NCBI GenBank assembly: GCA_023300255.1
Contig: JALZWC010000628.1
Coordinates: forward strand, 1-6,665
From: Saprospiraceae bacterium
GTDB taxonomy: Bacteria > Bacteroidota > Bacteroidia > Chitinophagales > Saprospiraceae
Length of the DNA stretch: 6,665 nucleotides
Direction of reading: 5' to 3'
The notes beneath the pieces were generated by a model. That model made no database searches. It was not told the DNA's origin and saw nothing but the letters and a program-made list of their open reading frames with translations. Shown in pieces: positions 1 through 5,532 of the stretch (position 1 is the first letter of the stretch; the number at the start of each line of letters is the position of its first letter). The translations under genes and the position numbers were made by a program.

Positions 1-333
1 CGCCATAACTGGTAGGTTATTTAATTCCTGGTCCCTTATAGCTAGAATATTACTTTTTCTATATAATACTTTAAGAGTACTTTAACTAGTATGTACCAAT
101 TAAATGTACGAATTTATTTATAAATAAATGAAGTATTTGTAGAAAAGGGCTTGTGCTTGATAAATTTTCATTTACTTTAATACCTGAAAAGAGGAGGTTC
201 GCAGTATAAAACAGGCATTTTAAAATTATATATCTATAAAAAATTTCTTTAGTCGCCTAAGTTAGTACTAAGTAATAAATATGGTACAATAATCATGCAA
301 ATTAACAGTCTTTAGCCAGTGGATGACAATAGT
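1..333. other. Gene-free AT-rich stretch downstream of the PqiA-domain gene
   Basis: No open frame of convincing coding character, tRNA-like cloverleaf or rRNA segment is visible on either strand. The stretch is very AT-rich. It contains an 18-bp perfect palindrome (112-129), a 10-bp palindrome TTAGTACTAA (262-271) and short direct repeats such as ATGTAC at 91-96 and 104-109. No GC-rich hairpin followed by a T-run is apparent after the PqiA-domain stop codon, so I cannot place an intrinsic terminator. It may be an ordinary intergenic spacer; any gene to the left lies outside the window. Confidence 0.6.
112..129. repeat. 18-bp perfect AT-only palindrome
   Basis: ATTTATTTATAAATAAAT reads the same on both strands. 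It contains only A and T and sits in a strongly AT-rich spacer, so chance is a reasonable explanation. It could be a site for a dimeric DNA-binding protein, but nothing nearby identifies one. Confidence 0.35.
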
Positions 334-849
334 TTACACGTTTGGAGAGCTTCTATCTAATAAATCATTAATATCCATCACTTGGATGGCAATCATAGAA
401 ATGAGACAATAGGCCAAAAAATAGTAAAACCCTTCATGTAATAATGCATGAATGTTGTCTTCAGAACTGGTCGCCATAAAAGCTAATAACACACCTACTA
501 CAAAGACGTCTGCCATGGACCATTTTCCAATAAGTGCCACAAATTTATACATCGCAGCCCGATGTTTGTTATTTTTAAATACTAAGACGACCATCAACAA
601 AATAGCTTTGATAATTGGAACAACTACACTAAATACTAAAATTAAACCTGCTACCAAGCTATTATTGTTTTCATGCAAGGTCTTGATCGTGTTCAAGATA
701 CTTTGAGTCGTTTCATGGAGCATCATTGTACCAATAATAGGTAAGTCTGCTGCTACCTTAATGGTCAGCATTGGATAAAATAAGCCTGGAAACAGGCACG
801 CTAAAGATAGGAGGATTAAGAGGAGAGCTATAATATTTCTAGTATTCAT
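334..849 (-). CDS. Small PqiA-domain (paraquat-inducible protein A-like) inner-membrane protein
   Basis: A 171-residue membrane protein with four predicted transmembrane segments (about 5-29, 64-91, 104-126 and 137-158). The hallmark of the PqiA family is visible at 109-120 as KWSMADVFVVGV, equivalent to the RWSMxDVFVV stretch of E. coli PqiA. The FYPMLTIK segment at 24-31 also fits. E. coli PqiA has two such domains and cysteine-rich zinc ribbons and works with PqiB/PqiC in lipid transport across the envelope. This protein has one domain, no zinc-ribbon cysteines and no MCE-type partner in view. Its own substrate or role is therefore unknown. The ATG start at 847-849 leads straight into TM1. 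It lies about 130 bp downstream of the dehydrogenase gene, beyond an inverted repeat, so co-transcription is uncertain. No clear Shine-Dalgarno site is seen. Confidence 0.8.
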   Translation of the reverse strand: MNTRNIIALLLILLSLACLFPGLFYPMLTIKVAADLPIIGTMMLHETTQSILNTIKTLHENNNSLVAGLILVFSVVVPIIKAILLMVVLVFKNNKHRAAMYKFVALIGKWSMADVFVVGVLLAFMATSSEDNIHALLHEGFYYFLAYCLISMIAIQVMDINDLLDRSSPNV

Positions 850-888
850 CTTGATCTTGAGAGTATGGAGGAGTTACAAGGTTGTTAG

Positions 889-955
889 AACACAGAGGCA
901 CGGAGCACACAGAGTAAAAACTTATGTAACTCTGTGCGCCCTGCGACTTTGTGTT
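889..955 (-). repeat. Imperfect inverted repeat (27-bp arms) between the dehydrogenase and PqiA-domain genes
   Basis: Arms 889-915 and 929-955 are inverted copies of each other, with 21 of 27 positions complementary and a 13-nt AT-rich loop. The outer sequence AACACA and inner sequence CACAGAGT are perfectly paired. In the minus-strand transcript three of the six mismatches become G-U wobbles, so the RNA hairpin is more stable in the direction the genes are read. On the plus strand only two of the six become wobbles. No T-run follows, so it is not a standard intrinsic terminator. It may attenuate read-through or protect the 3' end of the dehydrogenase message. The CACAGAGGCAC wording resembles dispersed intergenic repeats of other Bacteroidota, from memory only. 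Confidence 0.65.
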
Positions 956-978
956 CCTATTTTCAATTCAAGCTATGA

Positions 979-2406
979 CTATGGGAAGATACCCATCGTC
1001 ATATAATCACTGCCCATTTTTTGAATAGCACTGACAAATGCAGCTGTTCGTAAATCCTTTACGCTACGTTTACTAGTCTTTACTTTATTGATTTGATGGA
1101 ATGCATTGATCATCGTTTCTTCTAAACCAGAACGAACTAAATCTATTTCATCTCCTCCTTTTGTCAAGAAGTCTTTTTCTGATCGACCAATAGTTTTACC
1201 TGTCGTGTCTTCTACTAACTTCACTAATCCAGAATAGGTCCGTTCATTAAAACGTTTATCCATTCTTCCAAAACGAACATGAGAAAGGTTCTTTAACCAT
1301 TCAAAATAAGAAACCGTTACCCCACCTGCATTTAAATAAAAATCAGGAATGACAATGATTCCTTTTTTTAATAAAATAGCTTCTGCATCTGCTGTTACTG
1401 GACCATTGGCTGCCTCTGCAACAACTTTTGCTTTTACCTTCGGTGCATTCTCTACCGTAATTTGATTTTCTAAAGCGGCAGGAATCAAGATATCACATTC
1501 AAATTCCATGGCCTTTTTCCTAGATCTTTGTTTGTATTCTTTCTTTGCTCCAGGAAAACCTAAGATTGATCCTGTTTCTTTGCGGAATTTCAATATTTTA
1601 TGAATATCCATGCCTTTGGGATTATATATAGCTCCTTCTACCTCTGCAATACCTACGATTAAGGCGCCGCCTTCATCTTGGCATATTTTTGCAGCATAAG
1701 ATCCAACATTTCCTAAGCCTTGAACAACAATAGTTTTCCCTTCAATACCGGGTTCCAAGCCGATCGCTTTCATATCTTTGGCTTGCTCTAAAACCGTTCG
1801 GATACCATAGAAAACACCTCTACCAGTGGCTTCTGTACGGCCTTGAATACCATTTAAGTTAACTGGCTTTCCAGTAACACAGCCAGCAGCATTAATATCG
1901 TCTCCTTTGAATGTGCGATAGGTATCATAAATCCAAGCCATTTCTTGTGGACCTGTTCCATAATCCGGCGCAGGAACATCAATTGCTGGACCTATAAAAT
2001 TTCTTTTGATTAACTCATGCGTATATCGACGAGTTATCTTCTCCCGATCCATTTCTGTCAATTCCCAAGGATTGATCTTCACTCCTCCTTTTGCCCCTCC
2101 AAATGGTACATCAACTACTGCGCATTTAAAACTCATCAACGTAGCCAATGCCATTACTTCTTGTTGGTTGACATGATTACTAAATCGAATTCCTCCTTTA
2201 GTAGGCGTTCGATGTTGACTGTGTTGTACTCTGTATGCTTCAATAATCTTATAATCCTTGCCGATACGGACAGGAAAATTAATTTTATATATAGCGTTAC
2301 ACTGCTTAATTTGTTCTAATAAGCCTGCATGTAGGCCAGTATGCGGGGCCGCATTATCAAAATATTTTATTACACTCGCATAAAAAGGATCTACTTGATC
2401 TGCCAT
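979..2406 (-). CDS. gdhA: Glutamate dehydrogenase, animal mitochondrial-like, with antenna-like insertion
   Basis: A 475-residue Glu/Leu/Phe/Val dehydrogenase that interconverts glutamate and 2-oxoglutarate plus ammonium in the cytoplasm. The N-terminal substrate domain carries HRTPTKGGIRF (K70), K94 in SFKCAVVDV, PFGGAKGGVKINP with the catalytic-type lysine K106, and DVPAPD with D148. The Rossmann domain has QGLGNVGS at 229-236. Acidic E255 follows the second strand; the human enzyme has an acidic residue there and uses both NAD and NADP, so coenzyme choice is unclear. NAGGVTVSYFEW (359-370) is diagnostic of the family. Wording throughout (AYRVQHSQHRTP, ITRRYTHEL, GSILGFPGAK, YFEWLKNLSHVRFGR, DLRTAAFVSAI) follows human GLUD1. 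About 50 residues (381-431) correspond to the animal antenna region and explain a length above the usual ~420-450. The ATG lies 31 nt after the ccmD-like stop, suggesting one operon. The symbol is the generic one. Confidence 0.95.
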   Translation of the reverse strand: MADQVDPFYASVIKYFDNAAPHTGLHAGLLEQIKQCNAIYKINFPVRIGKDYKIIEAYRVQHSQHRTPTKGGIRFSNHVNQQEVMALATLMSFKCAVVDVPFGGAKGGVKINPWELTEMDREKITRRYTHELIKRNFIGPAIDVPAPDYGTGPQEMAWIYDTYRTFKGDDINAAGCVTGKPVNLNGIQGRTEATGRGVFYGIRTVLEQAKDMKAIGLEPGIEGKTIVVQGLGNVGSYAAKICQDEGGALIVGIAEVEGAIYNPKGMDIHKILKFRKETGSILGFPGAKKEYKQRSRKKAMEFECDILIPAALENQITVENAPKVKAKVVAEAANGPVTADAEAILLKKGIIVIPDFYLNAGGVTVSYFEWLKNLSHVRFGRMDKRFNERTYSGLVKLVEDTTGKTIGRSEKDFLTKGGDEIDLVRSGLEETMINAFHQINKVKTSKRSVKDLRTAAFVSAIQKMGSDYMTMGIFP

Positions 2407-2437
2407 TGATTTAGATGATTACAGAGTATTTTTCTTG

Positions 2438-2662
2438 CTACTCCTTTCGGTTAATAATTTGATTTTCTATTCTTGATAATTTCCTTTCTAAATGAATAAG
2501 GAATAAGATAATTCCTATAAAGATTAGAACGATTACCGCTACTACTGCATAAATTTTTCCGATACTTCGCATGAAGTCTGGATTATTTGTCTGCGCATTA
2601 GCTGTTTCAAGAACAGTGGTTAGGAGTAAGCAAAGTAAAGAGAATATTTTAAACTTGGACAT
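2438..2662 (-). CDS. ccmD: CcmD-like small membrane protein of cytochrome c maturation
   Basis: A 74-residue protein with a likely signal peptide (1-23, ending ETANA before Q24), a short periplasmic stretch, one transmembrane helix (about 37-57) and a charged tail (LERKLSRIENQ). The segment DFMRSIGKIYAVVAVI is typical of the CcmD-like proteins found beside CcmC in Bacteroidota. CcmD of E. coli stabilises the CcmABC-CcmE heme-handover complex, and a similar role is inferred here from position and topology. An open frame continues upstream to an ATG at 2711-2713, just 2 nt after the ccmC stop, giving 91 residues. I prefer the internal ATG because the extra 17 residues (MSLSSQFSNDKTISKKK) are polar, hide the signal peptide and look unlike the family. 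In addition, an A10 tract directly precedes the chosen start. The upstream start remains possible through coupling with ccmC. Confidence 0.75.
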   Translation of the reverse strand: MSKFKIFSLLCLLLTTVLETANAQTNNPDFMRSIGKIYAVVAVIVLIFIGIILFLIHLERKLSRIENQIINRKE

Positions 2663-2672
2663 TTTTTTTTTT
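2663..2672 (-). promoter_or_regulatory. A10 tract directly upstream of the preferred ccmD-like start
   Basis: On the coding strand ten consecutive A residues run directly into the ATG at 2660-2662. There is no Shine-Dalgarno site. A-rich sequence before the start is a known substitute for it in Bacteroidota, which supports initiation here. If translation instead begins at 2713, the same tract is read as AAA AAA AAA A and becomes a possible slippage site. Confidence 0.4.
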
Positions 2673-2715
2673 GAAATTGTTTTATCGTTACTAAATTGTG
2701 AAGACAGAGACATTT

Positions 2716-3768
2716 TTAATAATCATCTTCTAAGAGTCGATACTGTAGGAGATCCGTTCTATATAATAAATTAGCCATCCATAAACCTATTAAAGTCCAA
2801 CCAATTATAGAAGGATAAAAAATCATTCTTAAAGTGTTGTCTAAGTCTTCTCCACCTAATCCGGGATTACCTCCATTACCAGGATGCAAACTATCCGTTA
2901 AGCGGGGAATAACAAATAATAAAGGAAACATGGCGGCAAAGGCGAAGATATTGTAAACTGCCCCAATTCTAGCTTTCTTCGTCTCATCTTGAAAGGAACC
3001 TCTTAATACAAAATAGGCTAAATAAATCAGCATCGCTACTGCGGCCATATTTAACTTTACATCTGTGGTCCAGTAAGTACCCCAAGTATGTTTAGCCCAA
3101 ATTGCACCCGTAGCACAGCCTAATAAACCAAACACTACCCCTACTCCAGTCAAAGACTTAGAACGTAGATCATCTTCCACTCTAAATTTCCATAAATACC
3201 TAAAGCTATAGACAACAGAGCCAATTAATAACAAAAACATACCAAACCAAAGCGATACATGAAAATAGGTATTCCGAATAGTTTCCGCTAAGATATTACG
3301 ATAAGGAAATGCCATCCCCTTATATTCATTCAAGCTGTTAATCGGGCTATTCTTCCATAGCGCCTCCCCCATTGCCTTCTGTATATTTTTCTGCGTAATG
3401 AACACTGCACTAGGTAACACAGATGCTCCATCTACTTCATTGTCTATTATCAAAGCCAAAGGAACTACTTTTTTATCGGAGGGCAAGTTTTTAGGAATCG
3501 TAAAAGTAGCTTCTAAATTGGTTGGAGATTGAACTGTAATTTTATCCGCTATTAAGGATCGTTCTTGATCCATTTTTAACCACGCTCGTATCTCTTTCGC
3601 TTTTTCATAATGGGTATTATACCCTCGTACCATAACGGTTAGTTCTGTACCTGTTTGTCCATTCGACGGACTCACTTCTGGAATACCTGGCTTTAGCGGT
3701 ACGATCATTCCAATTATTAAGGTGTAAAGAACTAATAGAACACCTAATATTTTCCACCAATGTTTCAT
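2716..3768 (-). CDS. ccmC: Cytochrome c biogenesis protein CcmC/CcsA family, with large periplasmic insertion
   Basis: A 350-residue inner-membrane protein of the heme-handling family that presents heme to the chaperone CcmE during cytochrome c maturation. Six transmembrane segments are predicted (about 6-24, 165-190, 206-223, 239-256, 269-288 and 312-335). Key features align with E. coli CcmC. H170 in TYFHVSLWF and H295 in TDSLHPG match its two heme-ligand histidines. WGTYWTTDVKL (229-239) matches its tryptophan-rich WGTWWVWDARL motif, with the last tryptophan of that motif replaced by threonine. CcmC is usually 220-250 residues. The extra length is a periplasmic domain of about 130 residues (28-155) between TM1 and TM2, beginning VSPSNGQTGTELTV like a TIG/Ig-type fold. 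The ATG at 3766-3768 gives a clean MKHWWKILGVLL start at TM1. The stop is 53 nt before the preferred start of the ccmD-like gene. Confidence 0.9.
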   Translation of the reverse strand: MKHWWKILGVLLVLYTLIIGMIVPLKPGIPEVSPSNGQTGTELTVMVRGYNTHYEKAKEIRAWLKMDQERSLIADKITVQSPTNLEATFTIPKNLPSDKKVVPLALIIDNEVDGASVLPSAVFITQKNIQKAMGEALWKNSPINSLNEYKGMAFPYRNILAETIRNTYFHVSLWFGMFLLLIGSVVYSFRYLWKFRVEDDLRSKSLTGVGVVFGLLGCATGAIWAKHTWGTYWTTDVKLNMAAVAMLIYLAYFVLRGSFQDETKKARIGAVYNIFAFAAMFPLLFVIPRLTDSLHPGNGGNPGLGGEDLDNTLRMIFYPSIIGWTLIGLWMANLLYRTDLLQYRLLEDDY

Positions 3769-3812
3769 TGTATTTATATTTTTAGAAATCAGAAGTCCAT
3801 TGTTCAGAAGTC

Positions 3813-3914
3813 AGAAGTCAGATCGTTCTGGTTAGCTTACGCTAACGGAACTGTCAGAGGTCAGACTTATAATGTTGACCACTAGGTGTCTGACAGCGTA
3901 GCGATCTGACATCT
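3813..3914. repeat. Intergenic repeat block A, between ccmB and ccmC
   Basis: A block of about 102 bp is bounded by inverted ends: AGAAGTCAGATCG (3813-3825) and CGATCTGACATCT (3902-3914), complementary at 12 of 13 positions. Within or touching it GTCAGA or TCTGAC occurs six times (from 3810, 3817, 3853, 3860, 3889 and 3905). CTGTCAGA (3851-3858) pairs with TCTGACAG (3889-3896), and GTTAGC-TTAC-GCTAAC (3831-3846) forms a small hairpin. Its right end (3892-3914) is identical over 23 bp to block B at 4771-4793. It encodes nothing recognisable. It resembles a dispersed non-autonomous repeat and lies in the 152-bp gap between ccmB and ccmC, so it would be part of any ccmBC transcript. Confidence 0.7.
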
Positions 3915-3920
3915 ACAACT

Positions 3921-4580
3921 CTAGTCTTTCCATAAGAATGGAAATAAAATAATCACTAAGCCAAATAAGATCAAATCAATAGCACCGAGGACCATAAAAT
4001 CCTGATTCAAAGAAGTATCCTGCTCCAACGCTAAGGCGGAACGGGATATTTTCATAAGGGTCCCTAATATAGGAATGACTAGCGGAAAACTTAATATGGC
4101 CATCAAGGTAGCACTGTTATCCGCTTTAGAAGCAATTGCACTAATAAATGTAAAAGTAATAGAAAATCCTATGCTACCAAGAAATAATGCGGCCCAGAAA
4201 ATAGTCGCATCTTTTACTGGATTCTCCGCTACGATAGTCATTGCACCATACGTCAATATAGTTAGCAAAAAGAGTAAGACAATATTGTAAATAATTTTAG
4301 AACAAATAATTGCTAAAGGATTAGCTAAGGTATAGTAATAAAGTTGGCGGTTACTATTTTCTTGTACAAAACTTTTTGCAACTGCATTGACCGAAGCGAA
4401 CAATACAATGATCCAAAATAAAATATTCCATACAGGTGGGGCAATGACTAAAGTGGCCATGAATACAATAAATACCGTAGACACTACATATAAAAGTATA
4501 CCTCCTATAGCATACTTTTGTCGCCATTCTAATAACAATTCTTTCTGTAAAAGAAATAAAATTTCTTGGACTATTTGCAT
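3921..4580 (-). CDS. ccmB: Heme exporter protein CcmB
   Basis: A 219-residue polytopic inner-membrane protein, the length usual for CcmB (about 220). It is the membrane subunit of the CcmAB ABC transporter, which with CcmC and CcmE drives release of holo-CcmE for cytochrome c heme attachment. The family signature KELLLEWRQKYA lies at 13-24, six transmembrane segments follow (about 26-44, 52-70, 92-116, 126-150, 157-176 and 197-216), and SFPLVIPILG (164-173) matches the conserved proline-rich segment. QENSNRQLYYYTLANP (73-88) fits the cytoplasmic loop where CcmA docks. The frame can be extended by 7 residues to a TTG at 4599-4601. I chose ATG at 4578-4580 because MQIVQEI is the family-like N-terminus and a promoter-like box overlaps the extension. 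CcmA is not in the window. Confidence 0.92.
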   Translation of the reverse strand: MQIVQEILFLLQKELLLEWRQKYAIGGILLYVVSTVFIVFMATLVIAPPVWNILFWIIVLFASVNAVAKSFVQENSNRQLYYYTLANPLAIICSKIIYNIVLLFLLTILTYGAMTIVAENPVKDATIFWAALFLGSIGFSITFTFISAIASKADNSATLMAILSFPLVIPILGTLMKISRSALALEQDTSLNQDFMVLGAIDLILFGLVIILFPFLWKD

Positions 4581-4584
4581 ACTA

Positions 4585-4592
4585 CAAAGATA
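4585..4592 (-). promoter_or_regulatory. Candidate Bacteroidota -7 box immediately upstream of ccmB
   Basis: The minus strand reads TATCTTTG, matching the Bacteroidota -7 consensus TAnnTTTG exactly. It ends 5 nt from the ccmB ATG, so transcription would begin at or very near that A and give a leaderless message. I find no convincing -33 TTTG about 19-21 nt further upstream, where repeat block B lies. The match could be chance. Confidence 0.35.
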
Positions 4593-4604
4593 TAGAATCA
4601 ATTA

Positions 4605-4793
4605 AGAAGTCAGATCATTTCATTGTCAGCCGTCAGACTCCTGACGTTGACAACGTATTGCTTCTGACAGCCGTAGGTGGCCTCTGACCATAAAATAAAA
4701 AATCAGATCACTATTCCCCTTTTCAGTACGATCAAAAGCATTTGTGGTCAACGTCAAACGTCTGACTTCCGACAGCGTAGCGATCTGACATCT
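4605..4793. repeat. Intergenic repeat block B: imperfect inverted repeat with 47-bp arms, between DinB gene and ccmB
   Basis: Arms 4605-4651 and 4747-4793 are inverted copies of each other without gaps, complementary at 35 of 47 positions, with a 95-bp centre. The outermost 12 bp (AGAAGTCAGATC against GATCTGACATCT) and innermost 10 bp (TGACGTTGAC against GTCAACGTCA) are the best conserved. With a one-base gap the pairing seems to continue inward a little. GTCAGA or TCTGAC occurs seven times in or beside the block (from 4609, 4632, 4663, 4683, 4761, 4784 and 4791). The segment 4771-4793 is identical to 3892-3914 of block A. No open frame inside looks coding. The structure suits a small non-autonomous, MITE- or REP-like element. 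I cannot identify target-site duplications. Confidence 0.72.
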
Positions 4794-4812
4794 GACAGCA
4801 AAGCGGTCTATT

Positions 4813-5334
4813 TTACAAATATCGTTCTACAAATAAATTCAAATGATGCTGTTGGTGTCCAACAATAATGAAGGCAGCAGCTAAAGGCGATAAGGGATTT
4901 TCACTAGCGGTTCCTATTTGTTCAAAAGCCTCTAAGGGCAAGTTTTTAAATAGTTGGATAGATGCATTTCGAACTGCTACAAATTCTTCGATAACGGATG
5001 CGGCACTTCGGTTCTTAGCATCTGAGGAGGGCACATAATCATCTTGTTCATAACCGGGTAAGGGCGTACCATCTTTACGGGCAATCCTTAAGGCGCGATA
5101 GGCAAATACTCTTTCTGTATCTAATAAATGAAGAATAGTCTCTTTAATAGTCCATTTTCCCCATCTATAAGAATAATCCCATTTATCTGCTGGCAGTTCC
5201 TTTAGGAACGTTAATAAGATACCCTTAGAATCTTCTAAAGCAGGAAGAATATCTGCTCCTTCTACTAAGCTGATATATTTTTGGTAGTAGCTACCATGCT
5301 CTACTTCTGTTGGTCGACGCTGTATAGTGCCCAT
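4813..5334 (-). CDS. DinB-superfamily four-helix-bundle protein
   Basis: A 173-residue soluble protein of the DinB/YfiT-like superfamily, whose members are metal-binding helical bundles. Some are thiol-dependent transferases and many have no known reaction. The expected metal triad is visible: H69 in ETILHLLDTERV at the end of helix 2, and H160 with H164 in GHQQHHLNLF in the last helix. YRWGKWTIKETILHLLDTERVFAYRALRIARKD (56-88, quoted in parts: WGKWTIKE, HLLDTE, FAYRALRIAR) is typical of the DinB_2 type found in Bacteroidota. Length matches the family (about 150-180). ATG at 5332-5334 starts a normal N-terminus with RPTEVEHGSYYQKYISLVEG before helix 1. It stands alone between repeat block B and the channel gene, so context does not reveal its substrate. 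Confidence 0.88.
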   Translation of the reverse strand: MGTIQRRPTEVEHGSYYQKYISLVEGADILPALEDSKGILLTFLKELPADKWDYSYRWGKWTIKETILHLLDTERVFAYRALRIARKDGTPLPGYEQDDYVPSSDAKNRSAASVIEEFVAVRNASIQLFKNLPLEAFEQIGTASENPLSPLAAAFIIVGHQQHHLNLFVERYL

Positions 5335-5383
5335 AGTTAATTAATTTTTATTAATCTTGTAAATTAGTACTTTTTGAGAGATC

Positions 5384-5404
5384 AAAAAATGAACCGCAAA
5401 GCGG
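5384..5404 (-). terminator. Weak terminator-like hairpin after the channel gene
   Basis: On the minus strand CCGC-TTT-GCGG (5404-5394) is followed by TTCATTTTTT (5393-5384). It lies about 100 nt after the channel stop codon and about 50 nt before the DinB start. The stem is only 4 bp, so termination would be inefficient at best. GCAAAGCGG also occurs at 4797-4805 next to block B, so this may instead be another piece of repeat sequence. Confidence 0.3.
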
Positions 5405-5504
5405 ACGGGCTGGCAGGACGAGTATAATGGCTCCCGTTATTTTGACTCTTTTACTAAATGTGTAATTTATAATTTCGAGATGCCTAAGTGAAGGAAATCT
5501 ATCT

Positions 5505-5532
5505 CTATTCTCCACGCTCTATTCTCTGCGCT
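5505..5532 (-). repeat. 14-bp tandem duplication forming the 3' end of the channel gene
   Basis: Two adjacent 14-bp copies, 5519-5532 then 5505-5518 in reading order, differ at two positions (AGCGCAGAGAATAG and AGCGTGGAGAATAG). Because 14 is not a multiple of three, the copies are read in different frames, and only the second TAG acts as the stop. The last residues of the cytoplasmic tail (QRIERGE) therefore seem to come from a duplication. Confidence 0.55.

Noticed and set aside
889..955. Rho-independent terminator after the dehydrogenase gene
   Set aside because: The hairpin is long and imperfect, and no T-run follows on the minus strand.
2017..2319. Open plus-strand frame of about 100 codons
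   Set aside because: It lies wholly opposite the conserved, motif-rich dehydrogenase coding sequence and its translation shows no recognisable domain. The other plus-strand frames opposite ccmB, the CcmD-like gene, the PqiA-domain gene and the channel are rejected for the same reason.
4578..4601. Longer CcmB beginning at TTG 4599-4601
   Set aside because: The added residues are unlike the CcmB N-terminus, TTG is a rare start, and the family-like MQIVQEI begins at the ATG.
3813..4793. CRISPR array suggested by recurring GTCAGA/TCTGAC units
   Set aside because: The units are only 6 bp, occur in both orientations at irregular spacing and are not separated by uniform spacers. No cas gene is present.
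4677..4868. Plus-strand open frame of 63 codons over repeat block B
   Set aside because: It spans repeat block B and the end of the DinB gene, has no family likeness or start signal, and is rich in residues forced by the TCTGAC repeats.
5384..5504. Small RNA or riboswitch between the channel and DinB genes
   Set aside because: Apart from a 4-bp stem hairpin and a weak ACGGG/CCCGT pair (5405-5409, 5433-5437), no known structured-RNA consensus is visible.
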